A stretch of 64,000 bases of DNA, taken from contig JAJAGP010003152.1 of the NCBI GenBank assembly GCA_025084515.1, positions 1 through 64,000 on the forward strand. Direction: 5' to 3'. The position numbers were made by a program, and so were the translations under genes. Below the pieces are notes generated by a model that was not told where the DNA came from, ran no database searches, and saw only the letters and a program-made list of their open reading frames with translations. The DNA comes from Ancistrus triradiatus. Taxonomy: Eukaryota; Chordata; Actinopteri; Siluriformes; Loricariidae. This document shows positions 44,231 to 55,372 of the stretch, in pieces; position 1 is the first letter of the stretch, and each line of letters starts with the position of its first letter.

Positions 44231-44803
44231 CAGTGGTACCTCGGTTCTCGTCATTAATTAATTCCAGAAGGCTTGTCGAGAACCGTAAATGATGAGTACC
44301 GAGCATTTTCCCATAAGGAATAATGTAAATGGAATGAATCTGTTCCAGACCCCCAGAAAATCCACACTGTATAAGCCATTATATGCATTAATGGAGTTGT
44401 ATTGTACAGGTGCTCGCAGCCTATAGGAGTTTGCAGTCTATACTGTATGTAGACCGGAGTCAATGATAAGTTAATGTTTCAAACACTTACATTAACCTAA
44501 CCTGTTGTAAAATCTCATAATTTAGTGAATTACGGATTGAAAGTGGAAAGTAAAAGCAAAACACTTACTCTATTGATGAACTCATGGCACTAGTACTAAC
44601 TGCAGCCTGTGTTTCTTTTCGACTTTCTCTTATAACTAAGCTTTTTAGGACCCATGGAGTCTTGTTTGCACTAAGAATACTGTACTGTAGATGTAAAAAT
44701 AAAGAAAAACACAACAAACACAGCAGAGATCTTCACTGAGGAAGGGCTATTGTGAGCCTGAATCGCTATGTACTTACTGCATGCCTCGACTCATACAAGT
44801 TTA
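44231..44803 (+). mobile_element. TA-flanked MITE (pogo/Tigger-like ends), second copy
   Basis: It starts after TA with cagtggtacctcggttctcg and contains ttcccataaggaataatgt and agaaaatccacactgtat. Its distal half (ttaggacccatgg...) matches 11707-12025 in reverse. It is cut at about 44803 by the SINE that follows, so the second terminus is missing. It is uninterrupted and serves as reference for the nested copy at 11.7-14.4 kb. Confidence 0.7.
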
Positions 44804-44807
44804 AGGG

Positions 44808-44957
44808 TACTGTGGTAGCCTAGCGGTTAAGGTACTGGACTATGGACCAGAAGGTCCAGGGTTCAAATCCCACCTCTGCCAAGCTACCACTGTTGGGTCC
44901 TGTTGTAAGTCGCTCTGGATAAGGACGTCTGCTAAATGCTGTAAATGTAAATGTTAG
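44808..44957 (+). mobile_element. L2-tailed tRNA-SINE, near full length
   Basis: actgtggtagcctagcggtt (A box), ccagggttcaaatccc (B box), accactgttgggtcc, and the full tail gtaagtcgctctggataagg ... gctaaatgctgtaaatg. A short deletion follows gggtcc. Confidence 0.85.
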
Positions 44958-44959
44958 CA

Positions 44960-45511
44960 AGTAGGCCTAGTTTGGGAGTAACTGGGAGCTTCCTACTGTT
45001 CGAAGAAATGTTGAACTTTCCAGGAGGGAAAGTTCAACGGGATCTTTGGTAGCATTTTGTGATGAAACAACATGCTTTTATCCATACATGTGTGTTGCAT
45101 GTTCCCTTGTTGGATGTGTTTGATGGAGAGCCTGTGGATGACTAAAACTGTTCTGAAAATCCTTGAACCGCCATTAGCCAGCAGAAACCACTTAGGCCAT
45201 TTGTCTGACAAAGGAGGCACAGCAGCATTTTGTTTGGACAGATGATAACATATGCTTTTAGCTAGTGCTAAGTTCTGTGTATTACATGCCCCCCTTGTTG
45301 ATGGAGAGCCTGTGATGAATTAAAACTTTCACTGTTCAGAGAAACCTTAAAAACGTTGAACCATCCAGGATTAAACAAACAATAGACCAACATTGGCTTT
45401 CAAACCACCCCTTTAGACTTCTTCCCGACAAGGTGGCACACCAGCATTACTGAACAGATCATAATGCAACATGCTTTCAGCCATTACCATGTCCTTTTCA
45501 CACTTTCACAC
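44960..45511. other. Unassigned DNA
   Basis: Two related segments (about 44990-45190 and 45230-45420) share tttatccatac/tttagcta...gttccttgttggatg and cctgtggatg/cctgtgatgaa blocks with ttgaaccatccagga. They look like a diverged tandem duplication of an unknown sequence. Confidence 0.45.
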
Positions 45512-45650
45512 TTTTTAACATCGCGGGACCTTCACACCAAGTTTGTCAGGCTTTTTGTCTAAACACTCTGAAAACTCCCTGTCCACTTTTGCTTTCTTTA
45601 ATTTCCCTTCTCCTAATGTGTCTTGCCGTGTCTTTTTCACATCGTCAACT
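45512..45650 (-). other. Candidate host exon (hypothetical, Lys-rich)
   Basis: A minus-strand open frame ends in TAA at 45512-45514. The peptide is charged and unrepetitive (VDDVKKTRQDTLGEGKLKK, then AKVDREFSECLDKKPDKLG, ending VPRC). Upstream lies cactaatc (branch-point-like), a T-rich stretch and AAAAAAG, which could be a weak splice acceptor at about 45651. A longer ORF continues to 45730. I do not recognise the protein; it may be a processed or exonic fragment, or chance. Confidence 0.28.
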
Positions 45651-45734
45651 TTTTTAAAAAGACACGAGCAAAGATTAGTGCAGGAAGCTCTAGTTTGTGT
45701 TTTTGTGGGCATGAACAGATTAGAATGCACTTAG

Positions 45735-47570
45735 ATAAACTACAAAAAAAGGTTTTCACCATCATTCTTCAGCCTTTCGGTTATATTGGACCAGATCTTT
45801 ACTTTAATATCCATGTTTTTATAGTCAGCATGTTGCTTGTCCTATAAGCTCTTGCACTATGGTACGCACAGGATGAGCTGTTGGCTTGCCTTGCCTTGAG
45901 AACCTATGGATGGCTAAAAAAACTCATGATGTCGTTTTATAACGATTTTCCAGTTGCCCCAGCAAGGGATTGTAACCCATCAGCCCATATAAATGACCTG
46001 TGTGTCACTGGATGACTCGGTTGTCTGCTTGATGCAGTCTAACACAGGGTGAGGTGAAAGCTTTGCACCTGGCAGTGTACACCCAAACGAGCACATCTGC
46101 AGGATCCAGTCAGCGGTGGACTAATTGTTATGGGAAGTCACGCAGTTCCCATTTACCAACTCGGCCCTCCCTGGAAGATAAGCGCGCTCTGCCTTTGACA
46201 GGACAAAAAATGGATAAATAATATATACATACACTTGCTGCCCTGTTGGTCTCCTGAGCAAAATAGGCGGAGAAGTGTGGACTGTTCAGCGGCATACTAT
46301 CAACATCATTGTGAGCTAAGCATTGTGTCAGGCCTGCATATGCATTTGTTAAAGTGCAACTAAGGCACGCCAGTGCAAACTGAAAATTCCCACTCGAAGC
46401 CCATTCTCTAAGGCAGTGGAGGAAGTGTGCCTGATGGAGGCCAATAAGAGACAGAAGTCCTTGATGCCTCAAGCAGAGAAGAGGAATGATGGAAGCAGCA
46501 GGATGCATAGTAACAAATGTGGTCTGATAATGGCATGTCTGGCAGAGACGGATGATCTGAGGTTTAACATCACATCCTCATTTTAAGGGAGTGGAACTGA
46601 GGTACAGCAGACTCCTCTCTACAGGGCATTAGCTAGACAAGAATGCCCCCGTTGCCTGTTATGGAGATTTACATTTGTTGTGTGGTTCAATGAGAATGGA
46701 AATGAAGATGGATGGCCTTTATATAGTCTGTAGTCAATCCCAGGGGTAGATCTTGACATGCTAATGTTTATATTTAAATTGAATTAAGCAAGCGCTTTAT
46801 TCTGTTCAAAGTGTGTCCAGACACCATCATGGGTGCAAAGCTGAAAGGCCCACAAAAGGTCATGGACCGAGGAAGTTTAGAGGAGTTAAAGTGGAACCTG
46901 TAAAGGGGTCTAACATTTCAAATCAGGCGTGTCACTAGTCGGTTTACTAGGGCACCAATGAATGGTCATGCCCCATTAAAATAATAGCTATTAAATGTCT
47001 GTAAGAGCCAAAAATCATACCATTTTATCCTGGATTGCTGAGCAGTTCACTACAGGTAATACTCGGTTAACCACCCATCCCATATAAAATGGGAATTTCC
47101 CTTATTGAAAAATAAAATGTTGCGTCCCTTATTGAATCAATACAACATATGATTAGTAGCATTTTTTCAGACACATCATTTCAAGCTCAAAATCCATGGA
47201 ATAGGGCTGAATCAGGCTAGCTTTGAGTGCAGTTGTCCTAGGTATGAAGTTTTTTCGCACAGTATAAGACGCCTTCGGATACAAGTCTGCCCACAAAATG
47301 ATTTGAAAAAGATTTGAATGAGAGCAACAATTCCTGTGGGCAAGTTCTGTCCCTGGTAACAAATACAGGGTAAACTACAACATATTGCAGAGGGATTTTT
47401 TTTTTGGCTACTCAAGATGGACTTTCTGAAATGGCATGCAACTTGTGATAACCATGTCTGAGCTGCTAATGAGCAGAAGACTGAGTGAAATCACTTGGTT
47501 CCTTTTAGCCCAGACTTCATGGGTAATTGGCAATTGGGTATCCTGAATTTGTCTATGCTAAAGGTGGGAA
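45735..47570. other. Low-repeat DNA, no gene seen
   Basis: No transposon ends or SINE boxes were found from about 45.9 to 47.4 kb, which is unusual for this window. The segment 46060-46560 has balanced composition. It may hold regulatory sequence, but that is inference. Confidence 0.4.
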
Positions 47571-47573
47571 CCC

Positions 47574-47690
47574 TAGATTGATCTAGCGGTTAAGGTACTG
47601 GACTATGAAAAATCCACCGCTGCCATGCTGACTTGGTTGGGTCCTTCAGCAAGGCCCTTAACCCATAACGCTTTCAGTCAGAGCCAGTTT
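47574..47690 (+). mobile_element. tRNA-SINE fragment
   Basis: gatctagcggttaaggtact (A box) and ttgggtccttcagcaaggcc then cttaaccc. The B box is largely lost and the tail absent. Confidence 0.6.
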
Positions 47691-48175
47691 CTGGGTAAAT
47701 ATTTAACAGAATGTTAGCCACACACCAGACATTTGCCAATGATAACCATATAACCTACCAGAAATTACATATTAGACAACTAAAGCAATACTACAGTATT
47801 TATGTTTACTAGAAAACAGGGCATTGATAACACAAGCAAGTGTCATGGCCAATATAAAAGAAAACCATTCGGTTTGCAAGCCTGTGTTGAAACTGATGAT
47901 AAAAATCACATTAGTGTTCTTTTACAAAGGAATTATTTCGCTTGCATGTGCTAAAATGATATTAAAATGAAATGGAAACAATTAGACCATACTTGAGCTT
48001 CTTCTCATCTGGCAGCATAGATCAGGGAGATAAGAATAACAGAACAAGGAAAGGGAGAATACAACACAGAAGGAAAGGGGAAAGGAGCATCATAACAAGG
48101 AGAGCCAAAGAGAAAGGCACATTAGAACAGGAAGGAGAAAGGGTCAGAATAAAAAAAAAAATTGTGTGTATTGAT
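47691..48175. other. Unassigned DNA
   Basis: Purine-rich stretch 48030-48150; no gene. Confidence 0.45.
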
Positions 48176-48179
48176 GCCT

Positions 48180-48490
48180 ACACACATCTATCATATTGCT
48201 CCACCTCATATTGCTCCAGCAGCCCTGCTGTGACTGATCCAAGCTTACCAGCAAAACACACCAACATACCACCTAAACATCAGTGTCACTGCAGTGCTGA
48301 GAATGATCCACCACCCAAATAGTACCTAATCTGGTTGGATCCTGACCATTAGAGAACTGGATAAAGGGACTAACAAAGTATGAAGAGAAACCGATGGATA
48401 ACAGACTGTAAATGTAGAGCTACAAAGTGCTGCTATGTAGTAAGTGGGACTGATAAAATGAACAATGGTCATAAAAACAAGGTAATAAAG
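48180..48490. mobile_element. MITE half, same family as 59.2-61.0 kb
   Basis: agcagccctgctgtgactga, atcagtgtcactgcagtgct, gagaatgatccaccacccaa and gactgataaaatgaacaatg match 60780-61040 closely. Only one half of the dyad element is present. Confidence 0.7.
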
Positions 48491-48664
48491 TCATCAGTGA
48501 GTCCATATGGCCATAAAACTTTCTCAAACCCCTCCTCCCAAATAATTATATTACCTGACAGTGACTTTAATGCTGTCGTAGACCCGTTTGTAGACCAGTC
48601 TAACTATACTTCTACTAACAAACATTTAATTACATTTTTTTTTGTCAGTTTTAATATTTAATTA

Positions 48665-48835
48665 CTCAACAGTCATTTATCCAAAGCAACTTCAAATTAA
48701 CTTGAGCAGCTGAGGGTTGAGTCTTGCCCAAGGGTCCAATAGTGGTGGCTTGCAAGAGCTGGGATTTGAACTCACAACCTCATTAGTAGTCCAGAGACTC
48801 AACCACTGAGGCAGTTATCCACTGTAATTATCTTC
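48665..48835 (-). mobile_element. tRNA-SINE, minus strand
   Basis: The reverse complement gives ctcagtggttgagtctctgg (A box), aggttgtgagttcaaatccc (B box) and a tttgaagttgctttggataa tail, a variant of the SINE tail seen elsewhere. Confidence 0.65.
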
Positions 48836-49095
48836 ATCGCAATCACCATAATTATTATCATGATTGCCTGTCCTAAAATGTAAATCTGATTATCTCTGCT
48901 GTGTGAAACACCATTTAGTTTTCACGTCATTTTATCGTTACTATGTTTAAGCTTTATTGCTGTTCTTCAAGATGACAAAATAAGTTAGTTTTAGCAGTAT
49001 GTTTTACTGAATGTGCATTCTTTTTTCTAAGAACCAAAATGCACAATATGACAATTGGAATTAATGTATGAAAATGATAAAAGCAGATATCTACA
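48836..49095. other. Unassigned DNA
   Basis: Nothing recognised. Confidence 0.4.
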
Positions 49096-49097
49096 AT

Positions 49098-49380
49098 ACT
49101 GTGCAAAAGTCTTAAGTCATCATTAGATTTGTGGTTTTAGCAATGGTGTATTGATGATGACTGGACCCAATTTCAAACTTGGATTTGTCACTCCATAATA
49201 CTCTTTTCCACTGATTCTCTTTCCTATATTTGTAAACTTTAGCATGTCTTAGCCTTTTCACCCTGTTCCCATTTTGAAAAAGTGGTTTCTTGGCTGCGGC
49301 CTTTCCAAAAAGAGCATTGCTGATCAAGCTTCTTCAGATTATTGAAGGGTTAACTTGGCATCCAGATGAAGCTGCCAGCC
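49098..49380 (-). pseudogene. Tc1-like transposon end and transposase fragment
   Basis: The left end tactgtgcaaaagtcttaag at about 49099 is a typical Tc1-family terminus. On the minus strand the frame 49327-49112 gives FGKAAAKKPLFQNGNRVKRL, then KRVLWSDKSKFEI, where the first catalytic Asp is kept but the following Glu is changed to Lys. The segment between the terminus and the frame is far too short, so the rest of the catalytic core is deleted. The other end is missing. Confidence 0.7.
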
Positions 49381-49449
49381 AGCCAAATTCTGCTATTGCT
49401 CAAGTGTAAAGGGGGCACACACTAAATACTTGCCACTGTAGCCTATATA

Positions 49450-51017
49450 GAGTGGTGCTTGAAGGTTTTTTTCTATATTTCTGCATAAATATGATCTAAA
49501 ACCATCAGATTTTCACACAAGTCCCAAAAGTAGATAAAGAGAACCCAGTTACACAAATGAGACAAAAATATTATACTTGGTCATTTATTTATTGAGGAAA
49601 ATGATCCAATGTTACATATTAGTGAGTGGCAAAAGTATGTAAACCTTTGCCTTCAGTATCTGATGTGACCCCCCAGTGCAGCAATAACTGCAAATAAACG
49701 TTTCCTGTAACTGTTGATCAGTCCTGCACACCGGCTTGGAGGAATTTTAGCCCATTCCTCCGTACAGAACAGCTTCAGCTCTGGGATGTTGGTGGGTTTC
49801 CTCACATTAGCCAGGTCCTTCCACAACATTTCCATTGGATTAAGGTCAGGACTTTGACTTGGCCATTCCAGAACATTACCTTTATTCTTCTTTAACCATT
49901 CTTTGGTAGAACGGCTTGTGTGCTTAGGGTCATTGTCTTGCTGCATGACCCACCTTCTCTTGAGATTCAGTTCATGGACAGATGTCCTGACATTTTCCTT
50001 TAGAATTCTCTGATATCATTCAGAATTCATTGTTCCATCAATAATGGCCAGCCGTCCTGGCCCAGATGCAACAAAACAGGCCCAAACCATGATACTACCA
50101 CCACCGTGTTTCACAGATGGGATAAGGTTCTTATGGTGGAATGCAGTGTTTTCCTTTCTCCAAACATAACGCTTTTCTTTTAAACCAAAAAGTTCTTTTT
50201 TGGTCTCATCCGTCCACAAAACATTCTTCCAATAGCCTTCTGGCATGTCCACGTGACCTTTAGCAAACTGCAGATGAACAGCAATGTTCTTTTTGGAGAG
50301 CAGTGGCTTTCTCCTCGCAACCCTGTCATGCATACCATTTGTTGTTCAGTGTTCTTCTGATGGTGGACTCATGAACATTAACATTAGGTAATGTGAGAGA
50401 GGCCTTCAGTTGCGTAGAAGTTACCCTGGGGTCCTTTGTGATCTCGCCAACTATCACACGCCTTGCTCTTGGAGTGATCTTTGTTGGTCAACTGTTCCTG
50501 GGGAGGGTAACAATGGTCTTGAATTTCTCTGTTTGTACACAATCTGTCTGACTGCGGATTGGTGGAGTCCAAACTCTTTAGAGAGCCTGAAGAGCATCAA
50601 CACCTGTTTTTTTTTTTTTTAGGTCCTCATAAACTCTTTTGTTCGTTCCATGATACACTTCCACAAACATGTGTTGTGAAGTGCAGACTTTGATAGATCC
50701 CTGTTTTTTAAATCAAACAGAGTGCCCACTCACACCTGATTGTCATCCCATTGATGAAAAACACCTGACTCTAATTTCACCTTCAAATTACCTGCTAATC
50801 CTAGAGGTTCACATACTTTTCCATTCACTGATATGTAATTCTAGATAATTTTCCTCAATCAATAAATGACCAAGTATAATAATTTTGTCTCATTTGTTCA
50901 ACTGGGTTCTCTTTATCTACTTTTTGGACTTGTATGAAAATCTGATGATGTTTTAGGTCATATTTTTTCAGAAATATAGACAATTCTAAATGGTTCACAA
51001 CCATTCAAGCACCACTG
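49450..51017 (-). mobile_element. Tc1-like transposon, family A, copy with both ends
   Basis: TA-flanked (49448-49449, 51018-51019). The right end gives caagcaccactg and the left end gagtggtgcttgaagg, with about 10 bases lost near 49468. Inner direct repeats are present on both sides. 1,568 bp; among the better preserved copies. Confidence 0.9.
49653..50651 (-). pseudogene. Tc1-like transposase pseudogene, family A (best-preserved copy)
   Basis: The start ATG is at 50651. The HTH region is interrupted by a poly-A (poly-T on plus, 50607-50621) that replaces KRVVDAHQ-type sequence; DSTNPQSDRLCTNRE lies in a shifted frame. From 50333 to 50016 the frame is clean: ARRKPLLSKKNIAVHLQFA, then VLWTDETKKELFGLKEKR (first Asp) and KHGGGSIMVWACF. 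After a short shift, 49946-49653 gives MQQDNDPKHTSRSTKEW (second Asp), WPSQSPDLNPMEMLW (Glu kept) and the normal C-terminal GGHIRY. Catalytic residues are all present, but frames are broken at least twice. Confidence 0.85.
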
Positions 51018-51019
51018 TA

Positions 51020-52105
51020 AGCTTTTTTTTTGTCCAGCTTTTCAGTACGGTATACAAAGTCCCTGTATTTTTGGGTTGTATTCTCATACAGAGACTGAGA
51101 AATAATTTTATATGGTCGTAATACCAATGCTGAAACAATAGTATATCCAATATTTTAAATCAAAACAATGGTATGTCCAGGATTTTGCACAGTCCTGCAC
51201 TTCAGTTCAGTTCAAAGAGGTGAAAAAGGATGGTGTACATTTAACTAACCAGCCTGCCTTATCAAGAGCATAAGTGATGGTGATTTTGCATACATTACAA
51301 TCAGTCAGGGATTTTCTCAGCATCCAAGGTTTGAAGATGGAACAGTCTATGAGAAGAGCTGAAACTGCAGTCTACTAACTCTTAATCTTCAATGATCCTA
51401 CCCATGGTATTTAAGGGCTTGTTCTTGTTTAATGACCACAAATGTTTACAATTATTAAAAATAATAAGATCACAAGAAAACTGTGGCTAGTTAGCCATGC
51501 TACAAAGCTTTTGTGCATCCGTTGCGAACTAGTGCATAAAGTCAAGTGTAGAGTAAACTAATCATAGGATTTCCATCTAGACATGATAATCCTGCCTGAT
51601 AATTCTAAAGAGCTTCGAAATTCAACTGTAAGTGCTCTGAAATATTGTGAAGTGGAAACCTCTTGGAGCAGTATACCACACAAACTGTGTTAAGCGTATA
51701 GTATATAGGTCTGTCCTTGGATGGAGTACCAAAGTGTAAAAGTAACTACCTTACCAGGTGTGTGCTCGCATGCTTGTAGGCTCACATTTGGACTAAAGAC
51801 TCTTCTAACCCAGTTGATGTGTTTAGAGGGGTTTTTTGTGCAAGTTATTTGTGTTTGTGTGTATGACTTTCCTCTACTTATTTGTAACAAGCTGTAAATG
51901 GCATCCAAAAGTATCAGGTCCATGCTGCCATCTTCTTAAGTGTTAAGCTTTTCTCCTACACAGGGTCATAACAGTATGCTATTGTATTTTCTATATTTCT
52001 TGTGAATTTCCATAAATTAAATAATGCGAATAACAGTCAGTTTATGCTTCGGACGCTGTTTAGATGGCAGCATTGCACTCATCTTTTCAGCGGTATCTCC
52101 GACAC
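51020..52105. other. Unassigned DNA
   Basis: 51130-51200 carries two similar atggtatgtccag/atagtatatccaata phrases and gattttgcacagtcctgcac, possibly the distal end of the Tc1 fragment at 49098, separated by the family A insertion. Nothing else recognised. Confidence 0.4.
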
Positions 52106-52106
52106 A

Positions 52107-53225
52107 CAGTGGGGCTTGAAAGTTTGTGAACACTTTATTATTAAAACTATTAGTGAGTGGCAAAAGTATGTTAACCTCTAGGATTAGCAGTTAATTTGAA
52201 GGTAAATTTAGAGTCTGCGCTTTTCAATCAATGGGATGACAATCAGGGGGAACCCTGTTTTATTTAAAGAAGGGATCTATCAAAGTCTGCTTTTCACAAC
52301 ACGCTTGTGGAAGTGTATCATGGCACGAACAAAGGAGGTTTCTGAGGACCTCAGAAAAAGAGTTGTTGATGCTCATCAGGCTGGAAAAGGTTACAAAACC
52401 ATCTCTAAAGAGTTTGGACTCCACCAATCCACAGTCAGACAGATTGTGTATAAATGGAGGAAATTCAAGACCATTGTTACCCTCCCTAGGAGTGGTCGAC
52501 CAACAAAGATCACTCCAAGAGCAAGGCGTGTAATAGTATACATGTCATGGTAGCAAGGAAAAAGCCAAAAAGAACATTGCTACTCGTCTGCAGTTTGCTA
52601 AAGATCACATGGACAAGCCAGAAGGCTATTGGAAGAAATCTGGGCCAGGACGGTTTGCCATCATTGATGGAACAATGAATTCTGAATTATATCAGAGAAT
52701 TCTAAAGGAAAATGTCAGGACATCTGTCCATAAACTGAATGTCAAGAGAAGGTGGGTCATGCAGCAAGACAACGACCCTAAGCACACAAGTTGTTCTACC
52801 AATGAATGGTTAAAGAAGATTAAAGGTAATGTTTTGAAGGATGCCAGTTAATGTGAGGAAACCCACCAACATCCCAGAGCTGAAGCTGTTCTGTACGGAG
52901 GCATGGGCTAAAATTTCTCCAAGCCGGTGTGCAGGACTGATCAACAGTTACAGGAAACGTTTAGTTGCAGTTATTGCTGCACAGGGGGGTCACACCAGAT
53001 ACTGAAAGTAAAGGTTCACATACTTTTGCTACTCACTAATATGTAATATTGGACCATTTTCCTCAATAAATAAATGACCAAGTATAATATTTTTGTCTCA
53101 TTTGTTTAACTGGGTTCTCTTTATCTACTTTTATAAATTGTGTGAAAAGCTGATGATGTTTTAGGTCTCATTTATGCAGAAATATAGCAAATTCTAAAGG
53201 GTTCACAACCTTTCAAGGACCACTG
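52107..53225 (+). mobile_element. Tc1-like family A, internally deleted copy with both ends
   Basis: Termini are cagtggggcttgaaag at 52107 and tcaaggaccactg ending at 53225. The flanking dinucleotides are ca and tg instead of TA. The left inverted repeat has lost about 100 bp between the outer and inner sites. 1,119 bp, a deletion derivative that keeps both ends. Confidence 0.85.
52320..53005 (+). pseudogene. Tc1-like transposase, catalytic-core deletion
   Basis: The canonical start at 52320 (MARTKEVSEDLRKRVVDAHQ) leads into an undamaged first HTH (YKTISKEFGLHQSTVRQIVY) and the SGRPTKI linker, about 74 codons, then a stop at 52551-52553. A deletion then removes part of the second subdomain. 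A second frame (52609-52851) joins GYWKK directly to SGPGRFAIIDG, so the first catalytic Asp motif WTDETK is gone. MQQDNDPKHTSCST keeps the second Asp. A further deletion removes the SPDLNPIE block. What remains open is a short DNA-binding domain. Confidence 0.85.
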
Positions 53226-54120
53226 TGCATATTGCTTGCCAGTTTTCTTGTGAAAATTCCCTTTATATTGTATTTACATTAAAGTAGCATAAAGACTATG
53301 GTAATATCCTGTCAAAGTCCATTTTGGTCAACATCCTTTTTCACAAAAAATGTGTTCTCATACCTGTACTGCATACTGTTACTGGGAATAGTAGCAGTCT
53401 GCAGTATATACTGGGACAGCATGCAACACAGCACTACGCATCATTCCAAGTGCCATCTACCTGATAAACTATGAGAGTATGACAAAACTGTTTCTAGATT
53501 AATTTATGAATCTACATGTTATACGAGTTGGAAAAAAAACATTCAGACAGATGCCTGTACAGTGGCTCTCGCGGTGCGAGGCTGTTTATCCCGCTTTCTC
53601 AGGTTTGCCACCTCTGATTAATCTCCTCTAACAGCTGTGCCACATGGGCTGCCGTGCCACTAATGGAAATTAAGAAATTATCGGTAGAACAGATCACAAC
53701 AAGCAAGGCATGAACACTTTTGCTTCATCTTAATGCATTCTTAAAAGCAGATGCCTGGGGTTATAACCTGTGAGTTGCAGGTCTTGCAAATGTGAATAAA
53801 AATACATGGCAACAACCACTTTATACTTTCTGTATTCATTAGAATTAGAATTTCATTATTTATCATTACAGAGCAAAATGTGTTGATAGCATCAATAATA
53901 CTGTATGTCTATTAACTGTACAGTCCCTGTATAAAACGGTTTTTATTTGCCTTGGAATTGTTGTCTTCATGCAATCTGTCACTTGCTTGCATCATTCTCG
54001 CTGTTTAGACAGACGTCTGTTGGCAAGACGCTTCTTGCTGATGCTGAAAGAAACCCTACACACATGCATGCACGTCTTTCTATCATTGTGGGAACCAGGA
54101 GCGTCATCAGACCCACTTTA
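53226..54120. other. Low-repeat DNA, no gene seen
   Basis: 53550-53800 lacks repeat signatures and contains clustered homeodomain-type cores (gattaatc, taatggaaattaagaaatta). No ORF of note. Possible conserved non-coding sequence, by inference only. Confidence 0.4.
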
Positions 54121-54124
54121 CTAG

Positions 54125-55045
54125 AGCATCAGAATAGGGAAGAAACGTGATTGAAGTGACTTTGAATGTGGCATGGTTATGGATCGTTAGATGGGCTGCT
54201 CTTAGTATTTCAGAAACTGCTGATCTACTGGGATTTCCTTACACAGCCATCTCTAGGGTGTCCAGAGAATGGTTAGAAAAAGAGAGAATTTCCAGTTTTC
54301 TGGATGACAATGCCATGTTGATGCCAGGAAAGGTAACAGTATCTCAAATAACCATTCGTTACAACCAAGGTACACAGAAGAGCATCTCTGAGCACACAAC
54401 ATGTAGAACCTTGAATCAGATGGGCTACAGCAGCAACAGACCACTGCTGTAGTAGGTGCCACTCCTGTCAGCTAAGGAGAAACTGAGGCTAAAATTAGTA
54501 AGGGACAGCAGAAGATTGGAAAAAACATTGCCTGGTCTGATGAGTCTCGATTTCTGCTGCAACATTGGGATGGTAGGGTCAGAATTTGGAGTAAACAACA
54601 TGAAAACATTGAACTATGCCTTGTATCGACAGTTCAGGCTGGTGGTGGTGGTTTAATGGTGTAGGGGGGATATTTTCTTGGCACACTTTGGGCCCCTCAA
54701 TACCAATTGAGCATCGTATAAAAATTCCACAGGCTCTCTGAGTATTGTTGCTGACCATGTCCATCCCTTTATGACCACATTGTACCATCTTCCGATAGCT
54801 ACTTTGGGCAGAATGGCGTCACAAAGCTCAAATCATCTCAAACTGGTTCCTTGAACATGACCATGAGTTCACTGTGCTCCACAATCACCAGCTCTCAATA
54901 CAATAGAGCACATTTGGGATGTGGTGGAATGGGAAGCTCAAATCATGGATGTGCACCTGACAAACCTGCAACATCTGTGTGATGCCATCATGTCAATGTG
55001 GACCAGAATCTTTGAGGAATGTTTCCAGCACCTTGTTGAATCTAT
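54125..55045 (+). pseudogene. Tc1-like transposon, family E, transposase pseudogene
   Basis: The start ATG is mutated (atcagaatagggaag near 54128). ETADLLGFPYTAISRV (first HTH) and VSREWLEKER follow in a frame starting at 54147. VTVSQITIRYNQGTQKSISE (second part) ends in a stop at 54450-54452. SAKEKLRLKLVRDS follows, then the first catalytic region (ctggtctgatgagtctcgat, SDES) near 54535. The second Asp region near 54810 is mutated (gggcagaatggcgtcac). TIEHIWDVV near 54905 keeps the Glu in another frame. The C-terminal block MWTRIFEECFQHLVESMP ends the homology. No inverted repeat was identified. Confidence 0.8.
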
Positions 55046-55372
55046 GCCAGTGTGTGTTAGTGACCCATTTTACTTGTACTGCTACAAAGTCAGAAGTCAT
55101 AATCTGGCACACAGTGTTAAGCGGTGAATAAGAACAGGAGTGTTAAGCAATCAGCAACAGCAGAAGGAAAACAGAACATATGGGAAAAGTGTTTGTATAT
55201 CATGTAATCCACAAGCCATACAGCTGACATGTGCCCAGCATTGTGCAATAATGGGATTTCACATTGTAACAACTTCAAAAGAAAAAAAGTAGCTTAGTGA
55301 AATTGACTTGATGTGAAATCCAGACGTGGTGTTCAACCTTTGACAGCCTGTTTAGCTCTGCTTTAAAACTAT
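55046..55372. other. Unassigned DNA
   Basis: Nothing recognised. Confidence 0.45.

Noticed and set aside
44808..44880. tRNA gene
   Set aside because: A- and B-box-like sequences are present, but no cloverleaf can be drawn and the sequence continues into a SINE body and tail; the same applies at 19674, 29096 and 34076.
47972..48322. 116-codon Lys/Arg-rich ORF
   Set aside because: Purine-rich low-complexity DNA running into a MITE half.
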